DNA of 64,000 nucleotides. Origin: Prochloraceae cyanobacterium PL24a_bin.78 (GTDB taxonomy: Bacteria > Cyanobacteriota > Cyanobacteriia > Cyanobacteriales > JANQIW01). Positions 36,579-43,669 of this stretch are shown here, piece by piece (positions within the stretch are counted from its first letter, which is position 1; every line of letters starts with the position of its first letter). The position numbers and the translations under genes are program-made. Where the stretch lies: the NCBI GenBank assembly GCA_028281945.1, contig JANQIW010000172.1, forward strand, positions 41,013 through 105,012. The letters are read 5' to 3'. The notes beneath the pieces are model-generated. The model saw only the letters and a list, made by a program, of their open reading frames with translations. It made no database searches and was not told the origin of the DNA.

Positions 36579-36916
36579 TATAATTGTAGATTTTTGCAAA
36601 CAAAAAATGATAACTCTTCAAACAATTTTTTCTACTACAACTCAAACATCCTGTCGGCTAAGGAATTGGGCGATCTCGATAGCTAGTGGAAATTTTTTGT
36701 TTAGAGACGGGCTAAGAAAAGAAAATTCTGGGATAGAGCCAAGTTTAAATCATTTAGCAAGCTTTACTAATTACCCAAACAAGATTCTATCAAAACTAAA
36801 TAAAAGGAGCGGGAGGTGCATAAGAAGAGTAACTCAAAAAGGATAAAAAAGAAAATTCCCTCAACTCAAAGTTTTAACACCCTCGCTACCGTCTACCAAG
36901 ACAGCGGGGGTTTTTT
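36579..36916 (+). ncRNA. Candidate transcript bounded by a TATAAT and a strong terminator
   Basis: A consensus TATAAT lies at 36579-36584, but no good minus-35 was found. The near-ideal terminator at 36880-36916 closes the unit, giving a possible RNA of about 325 nt from about 36591. Two overlapping frames, 79 codons from 36607 and 66 codons from 36816, look unlike real proteins and the second runs through the terminator. The interval is less AT-rich than its surroundings. I do not recognise it as tmRNA, RNase P RNA, 6S or SRP RNA. Confidence 0.35.
36880..36916 (+). terminator. Strong rho-independent terminator
   Basis: The outer stem is ccctcgct/agcggggg, the inner stem gtct/agac, the loop acca, and six T follow. 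It has no protein gene of confidence just upstream on this strand. The region 36917-37317 beyond it shows nothing. Confidence 0.8.
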
Positions 36917-37317
36917 ACAGAGGAAGTTTTATCCACCGAAGCAATTAATCTTACTTTTGGCAAAGTTTAAAACCAAGTTTTATACAAAATTAAAGGAAGA
37001 TTTGCTTTCAAAATGAAGTAGAGGGAAAAGGGGAAAATAGTTGTAAAACCAGCTTTAGAAGATTATTTAATGTCTCAATTTAATTTTTTGAACTATATCA
37101 TTATTTAGTTTGTCTAAACTACCAAAGATGGTTTTTTTGGTCTAATTGTCAAAAATTTCTAAGCTTAAATTGGAACACTAGGCATGATTTACAAGACTAG
37201 AAAGATTAAGCTAATGGGATTTGATTAAAATGCAAAATCCATGTTTGGCTAACTCAACTACTCTTTGAACAATTTTTAGAAATTCCATCAAAAATCAATA
37301 ATTTTCCATCCTATCAA

Positions 37318-37881
37318 ATGCGTAAACGGCGAAGAACAAGAAGGAGTAATGCCGTGTTTAGTTCAAGTCAAAACCAAGTATGTCTAAGTCCAATTTATTA
37401 TTTGATCCCAATTCTGTTCTTAAAAAGAGTTCGAGCTAAACTTGTTAATTTTCTGGTTAAGACAAATTGGAAAGTTATCTCTCAAAAAGTTATCTCTCAA
37501 AATGTAAGTCTAAATTTTCTAGATTTTGGGTATTCTCTCAAAGCTCTGAAAGATAAGATAGAGAAGGTGTGGGAAATTTATCTTGTCAATAAATATATTG
37601 TCAATGGATTAGAGACTTTACAAGTAGATAAAAAAAATTTAACAATCCATCGTTTAATTTCTGATTTTCAGTGGGGAAAAACCTCAAAAGATGATGTAGT
37701 TAGAATTTGCCAGGAATGGAATTTTATCAAAAGGGATGGCATCTTCACTGAAGCAGGGATATTTTTAGAAATTACTCCCAGGGATCAATGGATTCTTGGT
37801 ATTGCCTTCAAAGAGAAGTTTTGGAGTGTTAAAAAATTAATTGAAGGCTTTTTAGATCAACCAATCGTAACAGGAGAGTAA
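37318..37881 (+). CDS. Conserved hypothetical protein, basic N-terminus
   Basis: A 187-residue protein that starts with an Arg/Lys run (MRKRRRTRRS) and has a short hydrophobic patch (YYLIPILFL). The C-terminal 110 residues look like a folded domain (LTIHRLISDFQWGKTSKDDVVRICQEWNFIKRDG). No family is recognised. No good ribosome site is seen before the ATG at 37318, so the start could be further in. It ends 5 bp before the next gene, so the two are probably translationally coupled. Confidence 0.55.
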   Translation: MRKRRRTRRSNAVFSSSQNQVCLSPIYYLIPILFLKRVRAKLVNFLVKTNWKVISQKVISQNVSLNFLDFGYSLKALKDKIEKVWEIYLVNKYIVNGLETLQVDKKNLTIHRLISDFQWGKTSKDDVVRICQEWNFIKRDGIFTEAGIFLEITPRDQWILGIAFKEKFWSVKKLIEGFLDQPIVTGE

Positions 37882-37886
37882 CTTTG

Positions 37887-38270
37887 ATGCTGAAATTTAC
37901 TTATATTGAAAATGATTTAAACATAGAGCATCTAACAGATTCTCTGGAGGATTGGGTGATGACACGAGTGCGTCTTGCCCTTTGCTCCGGGACTAGTTTA
38001 TATATTGAGCCAACAAGTGCGTCTTTTTTGCTTCCTAAGGATTTATCTCATTTATCCGATTTAGAAATGTTGTTAGATAATTGCGAGAATATTGAAGTTG
38101 CGATCGCCGATTGCGAAAATCTTGAAGTCAGCATCAATGGCACTTGGGTTACGTCTGATACTATGAGTGATGAAGGAATTTTTCTCTCCCAGATGAGCGA
38201 TTGGGCTGAATTATTGCTCTACAAAATTTGGCGAGCTGCTCAAATTAATGTTTCTATCTTAATGGATTAA
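37887..38270 (+). CDS. Conserved hypothetical acidic protein
   Basis: A 127-residue acidic protein from the ATG at 37887; a TTG directly before it at 37884 is less likely. It is soluble, with EDWVMTRVRLALCSGTSLYIEPTSASFLLP as its best-ordered stretch and a Trp-rich end (MSDWAELLLYKIWRAAQ). No family is recognised. It is coupled to the 187-residue gene and faces the end of the csm operon across dispersed repeat L. Confidence 0.55.
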   Translation: MLKFTYIENDLNIEHLTDSLEDWVMTRVRLALCSGTSLYIEPTSASFLLPKDLSHLSDLEMLLDNCENIEVAIADCENLEVSINGTWVTSDTMSDEGIFLSQMSDWAELLLYKIWRAAQINVSILMD

Positions 38271-38383
38271 TTGAATGGATTAAGATTTGCTCTTCTTTGA
38301 CAAAATATTCATTCATAAATCTACTAAAGAAATAGGGCGTATACTAATTATTTTAACTACTTAATTTATAGTTGCGTCCTATA

Positions 38384-38543
38384 ATATCATTTTCCCAAAA
38401 GTATGACATACAATGGTTAGGGGGAGACAAGGAGGACAAGGAAGACAAGGAAGACAAGGAGGACAAGGGAGATAGGATTTAGGTGGAGAATCAGTAGGTT
38501 TTGAGTAGCTTAAACTATATCATCGTTAAAGACAAATTGGTAT
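38384..38543 (-). repeat. Dispersed MITE-like repeat (L), cttgt subtype, downstream of csm operon
   Basis: A 160-bp minus-oriented copy from atatcattttcccaaaagta to gacaaattggtat. It has the longest minisatellite of the set: about six ggacaagga/agacaagga units. It ends 34 bp from the stop codon of the last cas gene. The rest of 38271-38577 holds nothing. Confidence 0.78.
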
Positions 38544-38577
38544 AAGCCAAATTGAAAAATATGTTTTTGCATAAGCA

Positions 38578-39342
38578 TTATTTATTACACAATAAAGTAT
38601 TTCCCATACCTAAGCGTGTTTTTATTCCTGTACCTGCATATTCAGAATAATGAAATAATAAATTTACTACATTTGCTAATAAATCATCAATTCGCTGAGG
38701 TATTTTCAGATTTATAGTGCCTACAAAGCCAGTAATTTTATTCTGGTTAATTTGAACTCTCCGACTATTTAAATTTAAATAGGCTAAGTATGAATTATTT
38801 TTTAGGTATTCAATTAATTCATTTCCTCCTAAATAAATATTACTAAAATGATTCCATCTTTCTAACCAGCTACGAAACATTAAGTGAGGTATTGGTAAAG
38901 GCAAATTTACTTTATTTTGGGCAAAGGCAGTGGGTGTTAGGAATTCAAGTTGATAATCTCTAATGGCTTCTGGTTCTTCGGCAACTAATAAACTGTACAT
39001 TTCTTCATAAGTGGTAATTTTATCTTCTCGGTTAATTACTTCAAAAGTTATTCCTAAAAATTCTATTTTCTCATTGAGTTCTAATTTTTTTATGGCTTTA
39101 CTGGCATTAATTTCTAAGCCTGCTAATGATAACTGATATTCATTTTCTGGTGTGAGGTGAAGAAAATCATCAGTTTTACTAATTTTTCCTACAATACCGG
39201 AAAAAGTTAGGTTTGGTGTGAACTCATTGGTAAAGTCTATTCCCATTTTTGCATATAAAAGTTTAATTAAATTGGGGGTATAAGCAAATGGTAACAGAGT
39301 TTCTTCTCTAATTTTCAAAGTCCAAGTCGATCGAATTAACAT
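38578..39342 (-). CDS. Second Cas6-like RAMP protein
   Basis: A 254-residue protein with the Cas6 C-terminal glycine-rich loop YAGTGIKTRLGMGNTLL, so a RAMP-fold RNA-binding protein. The central stretch LTPTAFAQNKVNLPLPIPHLMFRSWLERWNHFS is clearly related to the Cas6 at the other end of the operon. The N-terminus lacks the HAWFL-type segment whose His is the usual catalytic candidate; only His62 and a few later His are available. It may bind crRNA without cutting, or use another residue. It is the last gene of the operon, 19 bp after csm5. Confidence 0.8.
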   Translation of the reverse strand: MLIRSTWTLKIREETLLPFAYTPNLIKLLYAKMGIDFTNEFTPNLTFSGIVGKISKTDDFLHLTPENEYQLSLAGLEINASKAIKKLELNEKIEFLGITFEVINREDKITTYEEMYSLLVAEEPEAIRDYQLEFLTPTAFAQNKVNLPLPIPHLMFRSWLERWNHFSNIYLGGNELIEYLKNNSYLAYLNLNSRRVQINQNKITGFVGTINLKIPQRIDDLLANVVNLLFHYSEYAGTGIKTRLGMGNTLLCNK

Positions 39343-39361
39343 TAGATAATAGTTTTATTTT

Positions 39362-40651
39362 TTATAATACTTTTAATTTTACCCAGCCTGGTACATAAGC
39401 AATATCTTCTTTACGGTTAAGAATAGTACGACGTGATTTGGGTGCAGGAAAATTAGGAGCTTTTATCCCACAAGTATCTCTTATTTTTGCTCTTAATTTA
39501 TCTTCAAGTAACCAATTTATAGTAGTTCCTCCCATTCCTGTGCCCCATCCTAATCGTAATTGGTAGGGACATTTTTCATTTTTATAGAATTCTCTAATGA
39601 GATCAAAGTCTAACTTCTTATCCCTATGATTGTTATTACGAATAAAATTCCAGTAATCATGTTCTCCATCCCATTGTTCTTGTGCAAATTCTTGGCATAT
39701 TTTTATTAAATCATTAATACTATTGAAAGGTATTTTCATGTTATCTTGGTGATGAAACCATTTTAACATTTCAGTATCTAAAGTGATAGTGAATTCAGTG
39801 CTGACATTAAATAGCATTTCTGCAAAAATTGATACTCTATGTTTAGCTTTATAATCCTCAAAATGACTAGATACATATACTTCAGTTGTTACAGGAATGT
39901 TAAAAAGTTTCTTTTTTCCTGTTTTTTTATTGGTTAAACTTTTCTCTAATACAGGTGGAGAATCACTAATTTCAATTGCTCTTAATATATCAGTATTGGG
40001 ATTATTTTGATGATTTGAAGTATTCCTTGCTGAAGAATATTCTTTTCCTTCATAGTTAAGGGAAAAATGATCAAATAAGCTATTCATAAATAAGCCATCA
40101 TCGGCAGTTTGTGGTTTCCTTTTTAATTTTCCGTTTCCTAATAGTTCTCTTAATTTTTCTTCAATTTCACTAACTTTAGTCGGTGTATTATATTTATTAG
40201 CGTTTTTTAGTAGATGATAAGCGATCGCTGTTCTCATTGCCCCTTTTATAGAAGTACCGGGAATATATGGTTGACTAAAACCATTACGAATCATAGGCTT
40301 TAAATCAGTAATTCTTTTACTAGTCCATTTGCGAGTAATACCAATTTTAGGGAATATTGGATTACCTTCATTATCTTCTACGAATTGCCAATCTTCATCT
40401 AAATTTTTTAAGATGCTATTAATATCTTTTCGATCTTCAATTTTTTCAATATATTCTTTTAATTTACCTCTTTCTAGTAGAACTCTGCCTAAAGCTTCTT
40501 CATTTGGTAAATAAACTCGATCACCATCTTGGATGTATTCATAAGGATTAAGTTGAGAAAATTGCCCTCCAATACGTAAAATTGGACTTGTTAAACGAAT
40601 TCGAGCGGTTTCATATTTTTTGGTAAATGTTAAAGGTTGAGTTTTTAGCAT
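39362..40651 (-). CDS. csm5: Type III-A effector subunit Csm5
   Basis: A 429-residue RAMP protein that caps the 3' end of the crRNA in the Csm complex and is needed for crRNA maturation. RAMP motifs are PGTSIKGAMRTAIAYHLL (about residues 130-147) and the late glycine loop LRLGWGTGMGGTTINW. Length is within the Csm5 range. It lies 11 bp after csm4 and 19 bp before the second cas6-like gene, in one operon. Confidence 0.88.
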   Translation of the reverse strand: MLKTQPLTFTKKYETARIRLTSPILRIGGQFSQLNPYEYIQDGDRVYLPNEEALGRVLLERGKLKEYIEKIEDRKDINSILKNLDEDWQFVEDNEGNPIFPKIGITRKWTSKRITDLKPMIRNGFSQPYIPGTSIKGAMRTAIAYHLLKNANKYNTPTKVSEIEEKLRELLGNGKLKRKPQTADDGLFMNSLFDHFSLNYEGKEYSSARNTSNHQNNPNTDILRAIEISDSPPVLEKSLTNKKTGKKKLFNIPVTTEVYVSSHFEDYKAKHRVSIFAEMLFNVSTEFTITLDTEMLKWFHHQDNMKIPFNSINDLIKICQEFAQEQWDGEHDYWNFIRNNNHRDKKLDFDLIREFYKNEKCPYQLRLGWGTGMGGTTINWLLEDKLRAKIRDTCGIKAPNFPAPKSRRTILNRKEDIAYVPGWVKLKVL

Positions 40652-40662
40652 AATTTATTATT

Positions 40663-41766
40663 TTATTCATCTTTATTAAAGTTACATTGAATAGGAAGAC
40701 TAAGGCTAATACCACTACGATAAATCCTGTGTTTATGAAAATTATCGGGAGTTACATCCGCTAATTCCCCTTGAGGTATGAATTGAAATACGGAACCCTC
40801 ACTAAACATTTGCACGGTTTTTCGTCTTGATTGACGGCCAGAAAAAGGAGAGGCAATCCAACCTCCTCTGTCTTGGATTTGATAGGAATAGTAACTTTCA
40901 GGTGTGAATTCTGGTGGTTGGGATTTCCAAAACATACTAATTAAACTATAAGAATTGGGGTTATTAAAGTTAATAATCTTCTCCCATTCTTCTGGCAAGT
41001 CTAACCATTCTGGATGAAATCTTCCAGCACCACTGGATTTTTCCCCGCCTAATCCCTCATCTCCTAATAAATGCAAAGCTGCACACATTTTTATTTGTAA
41101 TTCTTCAGTATTATCGGCAAATTTTACTAAAAAATATAAGCCAGAATGTTGATCATCATTTTCATAGTTAAATTGGACAAAACCTGTATGATAAAAGTTA
41201 CTACTACTGGTATTTCTATCAATAGCTACTTTGGGTAATTTATCTATTTTATAATTATCTTTATAGCTAAATAAACCCAAGTTTTCTAATTCTCTATATT
41301 GTTTGTGCTTATTTTTTTTTGTTTCATCAATTAATTCCTGTTTATCTTCATCAGTAAAACCTTTTTCTTGATACCATTGTTGCCAAATTTTCAAAGGTAA
41401 AAAAACAATTTTTTTGTAGACTTTGCTAAAGTCTAAATCTTCACCTACAGGATAATTTGGTGGAAATCCTATTGGTTTTGGTAAAAAATAAGTATATTTT
41501 TTTTGCTTTTTGCCATTTAGTTTATAGTTTTCTACTTTATAGATAAATGTTGAACTATGACAAAAAAGAGCAGGATTTTTCTTGATTTCCTTTAATAAAT
41601 TTTCAACATCTTCTTTTCCAAATAAACGAGCATAAGCAGTAATCCAAGCACTAAAAAGACCATCTGATTGAACTCTTTCATTGGTTTCTTCTATTCCTAT
41701 TCCTACTTCCCCAAAATGTGCTGGATTTTTCCTAAAATTAAGGCGAATTAATTTCCAATGTGACAT
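40663..41766 (-). CDS. csm4: Type III-A effector subunit Csm4
   Basis: A 367-residue RAMP protein, larger than the usual 300. Csm4 pairs with Cas10 and holds the 5' repeat handle of the crRNA. The N-terminal VQSDGLFSAWITAYARLFG and the RAMP loop HLLGDEGLGGEKSSGAGRFHPEW are characteristic. The C-terminal SGRQSRRKTVQMFSEGSVF also fits the family. It is separated from csm3 by 139 bp and from csm5 by 11 bp. Confidence 0.88.
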   Translation of the reverse strand: MSHWKLIRLNFRKNPAHFGEVGIGIEETNERVQSDGLFSAWITAYARLFGKEDVENLLKEIKKNPALFCHSSTFIYKVENYKLNGKKQKKYTYFLPKPIGFPPNYPVGEDLDFSKVYKKIVFLPLKIWQQWYQEKGFTDEDKQELIDETKKNKHKQYRELENLGLFSYKDNYKIDKLPKVAIDRNTSSSNFYHTGFVQFNYENDDQHSGLYFLVKFADNTEELQIKMCAALHLLGDEGLGGEKSSGAGRFHPEWLDLPEEWEKIINFNNPNSYSLISMFWKSQPPEFTPESYYSYQIQDRGGWIASPFSGRQSRRKTVQMFSEGSVFQFIPQGELADVTPDNFHKHRIYRSGISLSLPIQCNFNKDE

Positions 41767-41905
41767 TTTTCTCTTGTTTTTTTTGTTTTTTTTCTAATAT
41801 TTTTAATTGGATAAATTTCTTAAGAAGGTAGTCATAAATTAATGTTTTTAAGTATTTTTAGAAAAGGGTATTTGTCCTTTAATTAATAAATACTTGCTGG
41901 ATAAA

Positions 41906-42868
41906 TTATTCAGAAACATCAGATAATAATGCTTTAACTTTTTGGAATTCTTGAAGAAAATCATCAGTATCTTTAATATCTGAAAGTGGTAATTGAGGGG
42001 TTTTATTTTTGGTAATAATATTACGATAATAATCCGGACTACGATAATAGAATTCAAAATCAGTAAAACGAACTTTTCCATAACCTCTGGAACCATGGCC
42101 ACCTAAAGCATCATCTTCAAGAATTTTAAGTGCGATGGCTAAATTTTCTAAATCTTCTATTACTTGACTCTTATCTTCAACTGTATAAACCATCTCAAAG
42201 TTAAATATGGATCCCGCAGGCACTCGCTCAAATTGACGGGGATTTGCGGCTGCTGTCACTCGATCAATAGTATTTTCAAATTTCCATTCTGTCATATACA
42301 AGCCAGTATCAATATCTTTTAATTTTTCGACTGATTTTGTAGTTAAATGAGCATCTCTGACGATTAATCTAGCACTATGATTTCGCCCTTTGATATTTAC
42401 ATGAGGTTCACCATTAATGTCTTTAGTGGTTTTATGGATATAATCTAATTCTAGTTTTTGATTATTAGCAACATCTTCTTTTATCCAACAATTGCTACCA
42501 GTAGAACCAAAAATCCTACTTAAAGGACAAGTTTTTGCACCCATAAACGCAATAAAAGTGTCTTTTCTAATTTCTGTATAACCATCTTCAATATCGTCAC
42601 TTTCATAACGATAAACTCCACCACCACCACGATTTAAAGGTTTATTTAGATATCTTTCTAATATTGAACGTAATTTTCCTTTAATGGAAGATCCCGGTAA
42701 ATAAGGACTTTTAGTCATAGGATCACGAACTACTGGTTTATCTAAACCACCTATGTCTAAATTTTCTCCTCCTCCTCCTATATGTAAACCGGTTTCTATA
42801 GAAATGTTACTATTAATAACAATTTTAGCAAATAAGTTTTTTTGTGGGATATCTATGATTTGTGTCAT
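41906..42868 (-). CDS. csm3: Type III-A backbone and target-RNA nuclease Csm3
   Basis: A 320-residue protein, longer than typical Csm3 (about 220) but with all landmarks. These are GLHIGGGGENLDIGGLDKPVVRDP, PYLPGSSIKGKLRSILERYL, CPLSRIFG and LGGHGSRGYGKVRF. Csm3 lines the crRNA and each copy cuts the paired target RNA every six nucleotides using an Asp on the thumb loop. Asp43 (GGLDKPV) occupies that position, so RNA cleavage is predicted to be active. It starts 22 bp after csm2. Confidence 0.92.
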   Translation of the reverse strand: MTQIIDIPQKNLFAKIVINSNISIETGLHIGGGGENLDIGGLDKPVVRDPMTKSPYLPGSSIKGKLRSILERYLNKPLNRGGGGVYRYESDDIEDGYTEIRKDTFIAFMGAKTCPLSRIFGSTGSNCWIKEDVANNQKLELDYIHKTTKDINGEPHVNIKGRNHSARLIVRDAHLTTKSVEKLKDIDTGLYMTEWKFENTIDRVTAAANPRQFERVPAGSIFNFEMVYTVEDKSQVIEDLENLAIALKILEDDALGGHGSRGYGKVRFTDFEFYYRSPDYYRNIITKNKTPQLPLSDIKDTDDFLQEFQKVKALLSDVSE

Positions 42869-42890
42869 TTTATATTTCTCTTTTGATTAA

Positions 42891-43457
42891 TTATTTTGCG
42901 GCTTTATGATAGGCAATAATGGATTCGATAAATTGAACTAAACGCTCAAAATCTTCTAAAGAATGAACTTTATCAATACTTTTAGACATTACATCATTTA
43001 AATCATGGGCAGCATCTTTTGCTCTAGAGTTTCTTTCTGCTGCATAGGCTAATTTTGGCTTAAGTAAAACAATATCTGATTCTATTTTCTTAAAAATCTC
43101 TGGTTCAATATTATTTTTATGTGGGTTTAATTCATGTTGTTTTTCTTTTTCTTGGGATATTTTTACTTTTATTCTAATTATAGCATCTAGAAATTTCCGA
43201 ATTTGATTGGTATCTAATCCACCACGTTTTAAGTCACCACCAAATTTTTCTGAATGTTCAACTAAATCTCGAATTGGATAATCCTGAAAGTATTTAATTT
43301 TCTTCTTTTCATCTTCAAGAATATCTAAAATTAATTGTTTGCCTGTTTTAGATTCACTTTCTTCTTTCGATGTATTTGAATTGTTTTTTTGTTGTGAATT
43401 GGGTGGATTTGGTTTGTTAGGTTTTTTGGGTGGATTGGGTTTATTAGCTTGAGTCAT
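42891..43457 (-). CDS. csm2: Type III-A small subunit Csm2
   Basis: A 188-residue protein. The C-terminal 130 residues are the helical Csm2 fold (TNQIRKFLDAIIRIKVK ... VLLKPKLAYAAERN ... VHSLEDFERLVQFIESIIAYHK). The first 45 residues are an unusual low-complexity Pro/Asn/Lys tail (PNPPKKPNKPNPPN) not normally found in Csm2. Csm2 stacks along the crRNA filament. It lies 212 bp after cas10 and 22 bp before csm3. Confidence 0.88.
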   Translation of the reverse strand: MTQANKPNPPKKPNKPNPPNSQQKNNSNTSKEESESKTGKQLILDILEDEKKKIKYFQDYPIRDLVEHSEKFGGDLKRGGLDTNQIRKFLDAIIRIKVKISQEKEKQHELNPHKNNIEPEIFKKIESDIVLLKPKLAYAAERNSRAKDAAHDLNDVMSKSIDKVHSLEDFERLVQFIESIIAYHKAAK

Positions 43458-43669
43458 AATTTATAATGATTTTTATTTTTATATTTGAGATTATTTACTG
43501 ATTATATCTCACTAAGTTTTTTCATACACTAATTATTTTAGTCTAATCTTTTCTCATTTTCAAGATAACATTCTCCTACTAGATTTGGCAATACTAAATC
43601 TATAGTAACTTATTCATGATTATTATTGCTAGTTTCATCTATTTAAGTTTACAAAAAGTTATTATTTTA

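Noticed and set aside
36607..37016. 79- and 66-codon frames in the orphan transcript
   Set aside because: No family resemblance, they overlap each other in different frames, and the second runs through a strong terminator hairpin. A GGAGCGGGAGG before the second keeps it from being wholly excluded.
38401..38470. Spaced-looking ggacaagga repeats next to the cas operon as a CRISPR array
   Set aside because: The units are 9 bp with no spacers and occur in the same form in repeat copies at 17462, 25247 and 59992, far from cas genes.
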